Shown here in pieces: positions 1 through 6,747 of a stretch of 12,906 nt of DNA. The DNA is from Eubacteriaceae bacterium (GTDB lineage Bacteria; Bacillota; Clostridia; Eubacteriales; UBA1433): NCBI GenBank assembly GCA_012797825.1, contig JAAZOI010000142.1, positions 1 through 12,906 of the forward strand. The letters are read 5' to 3'. The notes under the pieces were generated by a model. It did not search any database. It was given only the letters and a program-made list of their open reading frames with translations, and was not told where the DNA came from. The translations under genes and the position numbers were made by a program. Numbering within the stretch: position 1 is the first letter of the stretch; every line of letters begins with the position of its first letter.

Positions 1-98
1 ATTTTTCTGAAAATATTATTGTTTAAATTATTAATACATTATATTTAAAATATATGCAAGCTATAAATTAGCAATAAAGATTATTAAAAAACAAAATA

Positions 99-121
99 AA
101 AAAGCAGCCTAAGCCGCTTTT
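99..121 (-). terminator. Rho-independent terminator after the aldo/keto reductase
   Basis: Read on the minus strand, AAAAGCGGC pairs with GCTGCTTTT around the loop TTAG (one G-U pair), followed by a T-rich run. It lies 18 bases past the stop codon of the aldo/keto reductase and closes the long minus-strand gene run. The A-rich flank on the other side means it could also act on plus-strand transcripts. Confidence 0.85.
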
Positions 122-138
122 AATTTAAAATTTAGCAG

Positions 139-1263
139 TTATTCAAGCAAAGCCGCGGCTTTTTTAAGCTCGTCTATAATTTTTATATGCTGCGGGCATA
201 CGCTTTCGCACTGTCCGCACGCTATACATTCGCTTGCTCTGGAAAGCTTATGACCTTTTGTGTTCCAGGTGTATTTGCTTTTCGCGAACGGCATGTTATC
301 AAAAACATTTAAAATATTTATTGCCTGGAAAGTTCCCGGTATCGCTACAGACTGCGGGCAGCCTTTCATGCAGTACTCGCATGATGTGCACGGAACTACC
401 GTTATTTTGTCAAGCTCTTCCTGCGCCTTTTTAATTACCTCGTATTCATCTTTGGAAAGCGGTTTAAAATTTTTCATATACGATGTGTTGTCATCCATTT
501 GTTCAATACTGGACATGCCGCTGAGCACGCATATCACTCCTTCAAGCGATGCCGCGAATCTTATAGCCCAAGACGATGCCGAAGCGGATGGATTTGCTTT
601 TTGCAGTATTTGGGCAACAGCAGGCGGCGGGGACGCAAGAGTTCCGCCTTTTACCGGTTCCATAATAATTACAGGTTTGTTATGTTTGCGCGCGGTTTCA
701 TAACACAGGCGCGACTCTACTGAAGTGCTTTCCCAGTCCGCGTAATTTATCTGCAGCTGAACAAACTCCATTTCAGGATGCGCATTAAGTATTTTATCAA
801 GCTCGGCGGCTTTATCGTGGAACGAAAAACCGAGATGCTTTATTAAGCCTTCTTCTTTCTTTTTCTGCAAAAAGCTCCATATATCATAATCGTCAAAAGC
901 ATGCGAGCGGTTTTCGCCTAAATTATGAAGAAGATAAAAATCAAAATATCCCGCGCCTGTTCGCTCAAGCGATGTGTAAAACATCTGCTGTGCTTCCTCT
1001 TTATTTTTTGCTCCCGCCCAGGCGGGCAGTTTTGTCGTTAGCATAAACTTATCGCGGTCGTATCTGTCTACAAGAGCCTTTTTAATAGCTTTTTCGCTTT
1101 CACCGTTATTATATCCGTACGCGGTGTCAAAGTAGTTAAAACCTCTTTCTAAGAACATATCAACCATTTTGGATGTATGCTCTATATCAATTGCGACGTC
1201 TTTAAACGGCAGTCTCATTAATCCAAAACCCAGTTTTGGAAAGTTTTCGCCTAAATAACTCAT
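139..1263 (-). CDS. Aldo/keto reductase with C-terminal 2x[4Fe-4S] ferredoxin-like domain
   Basis: This 374-residue protein has an aldo/keto reductase barrel (about residues 8-280) joined to a ferredoxin-like tail. The catalytic tetrad is visible as Asp46 and Tyr51 (in DTAYGY), Lys78 (TTKLP) and His113 (LLHN). The tail carries two cysteine clusters, C292/C295/C298/C302 and C346/C349/C352/C356, each CxxCxxCxxxCP, expected to hold two [4Fe-4S] clusters. This architecture is common in anaerobic Firmicutes and archaea, where the physiological carbonyl substrate is usually unknown; electrons may come from or go to ferredoxin rather than only NAD(P)H. There is no signal peptide, so it is cytosolic. 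The ATG has GGAGG four bases upstream. The gene has its own MerR-type promoter (1301-1331) and its own terminator (99-121), so it is probably a separate transcription unit responding to an electrophile, aldehyde or redox stress. Family assignment is firm; the substrate is not known. Confidence 0.95.
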   Translation of the reverse strand: MSYLGENFPKLGFGLMRLPFKDVAIDIEHTSKMVDMFLERGFNYFDTAYGYNNGESEKAIKKALVDRYDRDKFMLTTKLPAWAGAKNKEEAQQMFYTSLERTGAGYFDFYLLHNLGENRSHAFDDYDIWSFLQKKKEEGLIKHLGFSFHDKAAELDKILNAHPEMEFVQLQINYADWESTSVESRLCYETARKHNKPVIIMEPVKGGTLASPPPAVAQILQKANPSASASSWAIRFAASLEGVICVLSGMSSIEQMDDNTSYMKNFKPLSKDEYEVIKKAQEELDKITVVPCTSCEYCMKGCPQSVAIPGTFQAINILNVFDNMPFAKSKYTWNTKGHKLSRASECIACGQCESVCPQHIKIIDELKKAAALLE

Positions 1264-1300
1264 ATTTCCTCCGTTTATTAGTATAAGTTTTCTTGCTTAT

Positions 1301-1331
1301 ATTCTAATACTTGCACTTTACTCCAAGTCAA
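1301..1331 (-). promoter_or_regulatory. MerR-type promoter with 19-bp spacer and central dyad
   Basis: On the minus strand the -35 box is TTGACT (1326-1331) and the -10 box is TAGAAT (1301-1306), separated by 19 bases. The spacer is filled by an imperfect dyad (1309-1328) whose outer half-sites are ACTTG and CAAGT. Over-long 19-20 bp spacers with a central dyad are the hallmark of promoters activated by MerR-family regulators, and ACTTGGAGT-like half-sites resemble those reported for the NmlR/AdhR branch. The aldo/keto reductase start codon is about 30 bases past the expected transcript start. No MerR-type gene is present in the window. Confidence 0.7.
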
Positions 1332-1364
1332 TATGTTTTTGAATTTTTATATCCTATAACTAAT

Positions 1365-2570
1365 CTATTTGACTACGCAGTACGTTGAAGCGCTGCTTAT
1401 AGCCTCCTGCAAAAATTCATTACCGATACCGGGAAGCTCAAGCGGCTCAATATAGCCGTCAACGGGCTGTCGGTTGTATTTTGTAAAGCCGTTATTAAAC
1501 GCCATTCTATAGCATACGGCATGCTCGTGTATGCAGAAATTCGGTATCGCAGTCTCAAACTGAACCGCAACATCCGCAGAGAGCGGGCTCGCGAACGCGT
1601 GCGCCTGAACCAAAATGTCGTATGTATGCGCCATATCGGCGACTTTTTTTACTTCGGTAATGCCGCCGCTGTTGCCTATGTCGGGTTGTATTAACTGTAT
1701 TGTCTGGTCTGTAAAATAAGGAGCGTACTGCCATCTTGTGTATATTCTCTCTCCGTTTGCCAGGGGTATTTTTATATTTTGTTTGAGATATCTTGATGTC
1801 TGGGGCGATGGCGTGTTGGGCTCCTCTATGCACATAACGTCTTATTTTTCAGCTAACTTCGCTATCTGAATTGCGCCTTCGGCAGATGTGAAAGAGTGGT
1901 TTTCAACAATAATATCTACTTTAGGACCTACTGCGCCGCGCACTGCCGCCATTCTTTCATCTACAATCTCAAGCATTTGCCTGCTTAAAATTCCTACTCT
2001 TTTCTGATAATGAAACGCTCCGCTTTCAGTGTCGTTTTGCATGAAATCAAGTTTTATAGCTTCATATCCGTCTTTTATCGCCTTACGCGCGTTTACTGCG
2101 TATTCCTCCGTTTTATGGGCAAGTTCATATTTCTCTGCTCCCACATCGGGCCAGCCCAATTGCACCTGGCTTGCGTAACAGCGAAGCTTATCGTGGTGTT
2201 TGCCTCCAAGCAGCTGATAAATGGGGCAATTAAAATACTTGCCCTTTATGTCCCACAATGCTATGTCAAGAGCGGCCATGCCCGCAAAAACTACAGGCCC
2301 TCCGTTTTGCGCCCAAAAAGACGACCGATACATGCTTTCCCATAAATAATCAATGCGCAGCGGATCCTGCCCGATTATAAACCTTGCAAGGTCCTTAACC
2401 ATTCCGTACGCCGCGAACGCTCCCGTACCGAATGCCATTGCGGCTTCGCCGTCTCCGTATAAGCCAGTGTCAGTATGTATTCTGCAGCCTATCGGCCGCC
2501 ATTGGCTCGATAATGCCAAGTCTTTAGATTCTTTTCCCAAAACGAATACTTCAACGCTCGTTATTTTCAT
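1365..2570 (-). pseudogene. Acid-sugar dehydratase (MR/MLE enolase superfamily) split by an in-frame TAA
   Basis: Two parts in the same reading frame encode one mandelate racemase/muconate lactonizing enzyme family protein of about 400 residues. They are separated by a single TAA at 1842-1844 (codon 243). The N-terminal part (242 residues) has the capping domain and the ALWDIKGK signature (residues 104-111). By analogy to galactonate-dehydratase-type enzymes, the metal ligands are Glu223, Glu249 and Glu274. The second metal ligand lies in the IEEP motif just after the stop. His225 occupies the general-acid position, and Asp297/His324 form the base dyad. Most catalytic residues therefore sit downstream of, or just before, the stop, and the truncated product should be inactive. 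Relatives normally have an aromatic residue near here (AEKYD-like), so one base change from a TAT or TAC codon would explain the stop. The downstream part starts at an ATG (1835) with no ribosome binding site. The upstream ATG at 2570 has AGGAGG seven bases before it. The substrate is unknown; dehydration of a sugar acid to a 2-keto-3-deoxy acid is the likely ancestral role. Confidence 0.85.
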
Positions 2571-2622
2571 TGCATAACCTCCTATTTTTTAGATTAATAT
2601 ACTTATACCTCTAATTAAAAAT

Positions 2623-2631
2623 ATTATATCA
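2623..2631 (-). promoter_or_regulatory. Extended -10 promoter for the acid-sugar dehydratase
   Basis: The minus strand reads TGATATAAT, a perfect extended -10 (TG-N-TATAAT). There is only a weak -35 candidate (TTTACT, 15 bases upstream), as is usual for extended -10 promoters. It lies about 50 bases before the start codon at 2570 and after the terminator at 2684-2709, so the dehydratase is a separate transcription unit from the Ldh2 gene. Confidence 0.6.
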
Positions 2632-2683
2632 AAACATATTGGCAGTAAATTGTTTTATTTTTATCAATATCAATTCACACAGC

Positions 2684-2709
2684 AAAAAAGGAGCTGTAAA
2701 GCTCCTTTT
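2684..2709 (-). terminator. Rho-independent terminator after the Ldh2-type dehydrogenase
   Basis: Minus strand: AAAAGGAGC pairs perfectly with GCTCCTTTT around a six-base loop (TTTACA), then a run of six T. It lies 17 bases past the Ldh2-type stop codon. Its GGAGC stem closely resembles the terminator at 3865-3889. Confidence 0.92.
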
Positions 2710-2726
2710 ATAATATCAGATTTACT

Positions 2727-3833
2727 TTATGTCGTCTGCGGCTGCTGGTACATTGCGAAGAAATCATCCGCAGTCGAGCCTTGCGGCAGCCTGCCATATT
2801 TTATGGCGAGATTTTTAAGGTCGTTCTGCACTACAGCGTCAACGGGTACTATGCCTTCCGCCAAACGTTTTACTGTATAATTATATTCAATTTCTCCGGG
2901 AAGGAATATTTCCTCAATGCCTTCTTTTTTCTTTGAATTTTTTATTTTAGCGTAATATTTATCAACGTCATCCTGATATTCGCTGAATGGTCTGAATTTG
3001 TTTATGTCAATAGCGAGCATAAAATAACCGAGTCCTTTGCCGCTGCCGCCTGTTGCGCCGCCTGTCATAAGAGCTGATATCATCTCCATCGCTACGGTCA
3101 TGCAGTATCCTTTTACGCCCCCAAGCGGAAGCAGCGTTCCTGTCATTATGCCTTTTAGCGGATTTCGGTCTTTAAATCCGTCAAAAGGATCGTTTGTGTC
3201 ATTACCGTTTTCATCCTGAATCCAGCCTGTCGGAATTTTTTTGCCTGCTCTTATAGCCATTTCAATTTTACCGCCCGCAACAGTGCTGCACGCCATGTCG
3301 TACATTATCGGAGGCGTTTGTTTGCCCGGGGGAAACGCCCAACTGTTTGGTCCGTTGCCAAGCACGGCTTCTATGCCGCCCGTAGGAGCCATAAGCTGTG
3401 TGGAGCCTGACGCCGCATAACCTATTAAACCTTCATTTATTGCCATAAGCGAATAATATCCGGCTATTCCGAAATGGTTGCCGTTTTTAGCGGCGGCAAG
3501 CCCTATTCCTGTTTTTTTTGCCATTTCAATGGCTTTTTGCATGACGAGCGGAGCTACGCAAATGCCGCATCCATAGTCTAAGTCAAAAGCCGCTGTACTT
3601 TCTGTTTCGTTCGTAATTTTAACGTCCGGTTTTAAATTTATCAAACCGTTTACTATATCTTTTTCATACATCGCAAGTCTGGGCAGTCCGTGAGAGGCAA
3701 CCCCTCTTATATCGGAAGCTATAAGCACTTCTGCGCCTCTTGCGGCGGCTTGCTTTTCTATTCCGAAAGATTCTAAGGTATCACGCGCTATTTGTTTCGC
3801 CGTATCAACACTGATTATTCTTTCTCTTGCCAA
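2727..3833 (-). CDS. Ldh2/MDH2-type NAD(P)-dependent 2-hydroxyacid dehydrogenase
   Basis: The 368-residue product belongs to the malate/L-lactate dehydrogenase 2 family, which also includes sulfolactate, ureidoglycolate and 2,3-diketogulonate dehydrogenases. It is unrelated to the classical Rossmann-fold LDHs. Family marks are SHG with His48, NHFG with His120, the GGKIE and GWIQD motifs near the middle, and KGYC. Members interconvert a 2-hydroxyacid and its 2-oxoacid with NAD(P)H in the cytosol; the exact acid cannot be read from sequence. The start is a TTG at 3833 with GGAGG seven bases upstream; no ATG or GTG is better placed. A strong hairpin terminator (3865-3889) stands between it and the preceding gene, and the space left is too small for a clear promoter. 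Expression therefore probably depends on read-through, which would lower it relative to the oxidoreductase genes. A second terminator follows the stop. Confidence 0.92.
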   Translation of the reverse strand: MARERIISVDTAKQIARDTLESFGIEKQAAARGAEVLIASDIRGVASHGLPRLAMYEKDIVNGLINLKPDVKITNETESTAAFDLDYGCGICVAPLVMQKAIEMAKKTGIGLAAAKNGNHFGIAGYYSLMAINEGLIGYAASGSTQLMAPTGGIEAVLGNGPNSWAFPPGKQTPPIMYDMACSTVAGGKIEMAIRAGKKIPTGWIQDENGNDTNDPFDGFKDRNPLKGIMTGTLLPLGGVKGYCMTVAMEMISALMTGGATGGSGKGLGYFMLAIDINKFRPFSEYQDDVDKYYAKIKNSKKKEGIEEIFLPGEIEYNYTVKRLAEGIVPVDAVVQNDLKNLAIKYGRLPQGSTADDFFAMYQQPQTT

Positions 3834-3864
3834 TTTTATTCCTCCTTATCTTTTCAAACGATAT

Positions 3865-3889
3865 AAAAAGGAGCAAGGGCTGCTCCTTT
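3865..3889 (-). terminator. Intra-operon terminator or attenuator before the Ldh2-type gene
   Basis: Minus strand: AAAGGAGCA pairs perfectly over nine bases with TGCTCCTTT around a five-base loop (GCCCT), followed by five T. It lies 13 bases after the 70-residue gene and 32 bases before the TTG start of the Ldh2-type gene. The short T-run and the lack of an obvious new promoter suggest partial termination within one long transcript. Confidence 0.85.
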
Positions 3890-3901
3890 CTAAAAAATTG
3901 G

Positions 3902-4114
3902 TTATAAAGCTTCCAGTCTTTTTTTAAATTCTTCTACAGTGCTTTCATCTATCATGTCCTGCACATACGGAAGCGCGTCTACAAACTTAAACGTTCTGCC
4001 CACTTCAAGCAGCGGGTGTTCCAGAACCTGAGGACATATTTCCTCCAGCAACGCTTTTGTTTCCGGTGTGTCCAGCATTTCGCCAACTGTTGTTTCAAAT
4101 GAATATTTACTCAT
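3902..4114 (-). CDS. Small conserved-looking acidic protein, function unknown
   Basis: This is a 70-residue, mostly helical, acidic protein without cysteine clusters, signal peptide or membrane segment. It has one cysteine (in EEICPQVLEH). The ATG is preceded by a strong AAGGAGG five bases upstream, which supports a real gene. The pattern of a short leader, then 'MLDTPETKALLEEICPQVL', then a C-terminal helix reminds me of small helical modules found at the ends of some hydrolases in gut Firmicutes and Bacteroidetes. I am not sure of that relation and assign no function. It sits between the oxidoreductase gamma subunit (49-base gap) and a terminator. It is thus the last gene of the efficiently transcribed part of the operon and might be an accessory or assembly factor for the enzyme; that is inference from position only. 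Confidence 0.8.
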   Translation of the reverse strand: MSKYSFETTVGEMLDTPETKALLEEICPQVLEHPLLEVGRTFKFVDALPYVQDMIDESTVEEFKKRLEAL

Positions 4115-4136
4115 ATTTTCCTCCTTATAATTTTAA

Positions 4137-4151
4137 ATAGTAAGTTACTAT
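4137..4151. repeat. 15-base perfect palindrome between gamma-subunit and small-protein genes
   Basis: ATAGTAA and TTACTAT flank a single central base. It lies in the 49-base gap between the oxidoreductase gamma subunit and the 70-residue gene. It is too AT-rich and lacks a T-run, so it is not a convincing terminator. It could be a protein-binding site or a processing site, or chance. Confidence 0.4.
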
Positions 4152-4163
4152 CCAAATTCATCT

Positions 4164-4709
4164 TTACTTTAAGGCATTGCATATTTTTACGCCTTCATCA
4201 AGTGCCGCTTTGTTGATTTTTATAATTTCAGGTGATTTTTTCGCAAACTTTTTCTCTATGCTTGACAAAAATACGTCCGGCTGCAATATATCCGTAAACC
4301 CAAGCAACGCCCCGATTAATATGATATTTGAAATTCGCGCGTCACCAATATCAAGGGCTATATCATCTGCCGGAATGCTTATTAGTTTTATATCAGCCCT
4401 ACTTATCTGTGATGTAACTCTCGAAGAATTTATTATAAGCAGCCCGCCTTCTTCGAGCTCGGGTATAAATTTTTTATATGACTGCTCATTCATGGCTATA
4501 AGAACTTTACTTTTTTTTGGTAACGGAGATATTATTTCCTCATCGCTAATAATAACCGTACACTTAGCGCTGCCGCCTCTTTGTTCCGGACCGTATGTAG
4601 GCATAAAAGATGCGTGTTTACCGCCTTCGGCGGCGCTCTGAGCAAAAGTTATTCCGATACTCATAACTCCCTGTCCGCCCGAACCCGCAATAATAAGCGT
4701 ATATTTCAT
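4164..4709 (-). CDS. 2-oxoacid:ferredoxin oxidoreductase, gamma subunit
   Basis: This 181-residue protein is the small catalytic-core subunit of a 2-oxoacid:ferredoxin oxidoreductase of the KOR/VOR type. It has the family glycine motif GSGGQG (residues 9-14) and the YGPEQRGG motif (39-46). In these enzymes the gamma chain binds CoA and packs against the alpha chain in the cytosolic complex, which converts a 2-oxoacid plus CoA to acyl-CoA, CO2 and reduced ferredoxin. Its ATG overlaps the stop of the beta subunit by one base (TAATG), so the two are translationally coupled. Length is normal for stand-alone gamma subunits. KOR and VOR substrate types cannot be separated from this chain. Confidence 0.95.
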   Translation of the reverse strand: MKYTLIIAGSGGQGVMSIGITFAQSAAEGGKHASFMPTYGPEQRGGSAKCTVIISDEEIISPLPKKSKVLIAMNEQSYKKFIPELEEGGLLIINSSRVTSQISRADIKLISIPADDIALDIGDARISNIILIGALLGFTDILQPDVFLSSIEKKFAKKSPEIIKINKAALDEGVKICNALK

Positions 4710-5458
4710 TACTTGCTTTCCTCCTCATCTTTAAAAACTTTTTGCTCAAAATATTTCATCGTGTTTTCTTCCATATATTTAAGACTGTCAAGAGGCTCTA
4801 CTCCCCAGTTTGTAGGGCAGTTTGTAAGCAATTCCACGAAAGAAAATCCTTTCCCGTCCAATTGATATTGGAATGCTTTTTTTATGCCTTGTTTCGCCTT
4901 TCTTATATTCTGCGGATTATTAAGCGTGTATCTGGCAACAAAAACAGGTGCGGCCAGTTCTTTTATAAGCTCGCACATTTTTATAGGATGTCCCGCAGTC
5001 TCTGCATCCCTTCCTTTTTTACTAGTTGTCGATTTCTGCCCAATAAGCGTCGTCGGCGCCATTTGCCCGCCCGTCATTCCGTATGTGGAATTATTCGCAA
5101 AAATAACTGTAAATTTTTCTCCTCTGTTTGCGGCTGATAATATTTCGGCAAGCCCTATAGCCGCTAAATCACCATCGCCCTGATATGTGAAAACCAAACT
5201 ATCCGGTCTGCTTCTTTTAATGCCCGTAGCCACAGCGGGAGCTCTGCCGTGTGCCGAGCCTACCATATCAATCTTCCAATACAATAGTCCCATTGACGAA
5301 CATCCCACGGGAAGCACGTTTATTACATTGTGCCCCTGTCCCAATTCATCAATTACTTCCGCTATAATTTTTGTAGCTGTCGAATGCAGGCATCCGGGGC
5401 AATAACCGCTTTGCATCGGAACAATGCAGTTGGGTCTTGAATATATTTTTTCCATCAT
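4709..5458 (-). CDS. 2-oxoacid:ferredoxin oxidoreductase, beta subunit (TPP- and [4Fe-4S]-binding)
   Basis: This 249-residue protein is the thiamine-diphosphate-binding chain. The TPP/Mg motif is GDGDLAAIG followed by FANNSTYGMTGGQ. Cys20 and Cys23 (CPGC), Cys53 (VGCS) and Cys214 (TNCPTNW) match the four positions that hold the proximal [4Fe-4S] cluster in this family. It performs the decarboxylation and electron-transfer step together with the alpha and gamma chains. The ATG overlaps the alpha-subunit stop by four bases (ATGA), with GGAGG six bases upstream. Compact gene packing (delta-alpha-beta-gamma, each overlapping or nearly so) indicates fixed stoichiometry. Family and role are firm. 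Confidence 0.96.
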   Translation of the reverse strand: MMEKIYSRPNCIVPMQSGYCPGCLHSTATKIIAEVIDELGQGHNVINVLPVGCSSMGLLYWKIDMVGSAHGRAPAVATGIKRSRPDSLVFTYQGDGDLAAIGLAEILSAANRGEKFTVIFANNSTYGMTGGQMAPTTLIGQKSTTSKKGRDAETAGHPIKMCELIKELAAPVFVARYTLNNPQNIRKAKQGIKKAFQYQLDGKGFSFVELLTNCPTNWGVEPLDSLKYMEENTMKYFEQKVFKDEEESK

Positions 5459-6522
5459 GCTTGCCCTCCTGTTACTTTTTTAATTGCATCCGTTACTCCG
5501 TCATCATCGAGTAAAATTCCGCCTGAACGGCCGTATTCAAATATGGGCGCCCTGCCTCTTACCAAAAGGTCAATGTCGTCATACATTTGCGCGGGAATTG
5601 TCATTTCAATATCAATAAACGCTTTTATGTTATTGTAATTTAGTTTTTCAAAGCTTTTCTTAGGAAACGGATATAGCGTAATCGGTCTTATCAGTCCTAT
5701 TTTGCATCCTTGTCCTCTAAGCTGCATAATAGCCTGTTTTGCAACTCTGGCGGCTATTCCGTAAGCTACAACAACATACTCGGCATCATCAAGCATAAAT
5801 TCCTCAACTTTTACGTCTTCTTCCTGCCATTTTTTATACATTGCAGCGCTGTTTTTATTGTTGGATTCAAGCCCTGCTTCCGGATATATGGATGTTATCA
5901 TTCTTGCCCCTCTTTTAACTCCGTCATACCCCACTTTCCAGCCTTGCGTATTTTGATTTGATAGTTCTTTCATAGGCGGAAGATCTACCATCTCCATAAT
6001 TGAGCCAAGGCAGCCGTCCATTAAAATCATTACGGGACTGCGGTCTCTTTCCGCATATTCAAACGCGTCGTACGCAATATCAACAGCTTCCTGCAGAGTA
6101 TACGGTGCAAACACCAATAAGCGATGCCCTCCGTGTCCTAAAGCTTTTGTTGATTGAAGATAGTCGGATTGAGCAGGCTGTATAGAGCCTAGTCCCGGAC
6201 CTCCTCTGCTTACGTTCACAATCAGGGCAGGCAGTTTTGCCCCTGATAAATATGAAATACCTTCAGTTTTTAAACTAATGCCCGGACTTGACGATGATGT
6301 CATCGCTCTTGTGCCTGTTGACGCCGCGCCGTAAACCATATTCACGGACGCCACTTCGCTCTCGCCTTGTATGAATATTCCGCCTGCCTCGGGCAGACGT
6401 GAAGACATATATTCCGGAATTTCATTCTGCGGAGTTATAGGATAGCCTGCAAAAAATCTGCATCCTCCCAAAACGGCGGCTTCCGCAACCGCTTCGCATC
6501 CTTTCATAAATTGTTTAGCCAT
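5455..6522 (-). CDS. 2-oxoacid:ferredoxin oxidoreductase, alpha subunit (VorB/KorA type)
   Basis: The 355-residue alpha chain has the pyrimidine-binding domain with GYPITPQNEIPEYM near residues 21-34. It also has the Thr/Ser-rich segment STGTRAMTSSSSPG and SRGGPGLGS, both typical of this subunit, and a C-terminal transketolase-like domain (about residues 240-350). The length of about 350 residues and the separate gamma and ferredoxin subunits fit enzymes usually labelled 2-oxoisovalerate (VOR) or 2-oxoglutarate (KOR) ferredoxin oxidoreductases. They are less like the longer pyruvate enzymes. It overlaps the ferredoxin subunit gene by eight bases, with an AGGAGG site inside the end of that gene. 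Substrate class (branched-chain, 2-oxoglutarate or other) is not decided by sequence reading alone. Confidence 0.95.
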   Translation of the reverse strand: MAKQFMKGCEAVAEAAVLGGCRFFAGYPITPQNEIPEYMSSRLPEAGGIFIQGESEVASVNMVYGAASTGTRAMTSSSSPGISLKTEGISYLSGAKLPALIVNVSRGGPGLGSIQPAQSDYLQSTKALGHGGHRLLVFAPYTLQEAVDIAYDAFEYAERDRSPVMILMDGCLGSIMEMVDLPPMKELSNQNTQGWKVGYDGVKRGARMITSIYPEAGLESNNKNSAAMYKKWQEEDVKVEEFMLDDAEYVVVAYGIAARVAKQAIMQLRGQGCKIGLIRPITLYPFPKKSFEKLNYNNIKAFIDIEMTIPAQMYDDIDLLVRGRAPIFEYGRSGGILLDDDGVTDAIKKVTGGQA

Positions 6523-6736
6523 TGTCCTGCGCCTCCTTATAAAACTCTATCGCTCCTTCAGGGCATATAGTTACACAATTCTGGCAGCCTATGCATTTTT
6601 CAACCTGCTCGATATACGGAAAAAAATGCCCTTTCATATTTCGTTCATTACCCATTTTCAATAACTTTTTGGGGCAGAAATTTATGCAGTATCCGCACCC
6701 TTTGCAGTATTTTGATACAATATCGACTTTATTCAT
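6515..6736 (-). CDS. 2-oxoacid:ferredoxin oxidoreductase, delta subunit (2x[4Fe-4S] ferredoxin)
   Basis: This 73-residue ferredoxin-like chain has two clusters: C11/C14/C17/C21 (CKGCGYCINFCP) and C48/C51/C54/C58 (CIGCQNCVTICP). It wires electrons from the TPP site to external ferredoxin. I chose the ATG at 6736, which has AGAGG eight bases upstream. A GTG at 6745 in the same frame would add three residues but sits inside that ribosome binding site, right after the stop of the preceding gene. It is the first of the four subunit genes, an order (delta-alpha-beta-gamma) common for KOR/VOR operons. Confidence 0.94.
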   Translation of the reverse strand: MNKVDIVSKYCKGCGYCINFCPKKLLKMGNERNMKGHFFPYIEQVEKCIGCQNCVTICPEGAIEFYKEAQDNG

Positions 6737-6747
6737 ATACCTCACCT

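Noticed and set aside
260..703. Long plus-strand open frames opposite the aldo/keto reductase, and similar ones opposite other minus-strand genes
   Set aside because: They lack ribosome binding sites and recognisable motifs, have low-complexity translations, and lie fully antisense to well-supported genes.
1365..1835. Separate 156-residue gene beginning at the ATG after the TAA
   Set aside because: It continues the enolase-superfamily frame exactly, lacks a ribosome binding site, and contains only the C-terminal half of one enzyme fold, so it is part of the broken gene.
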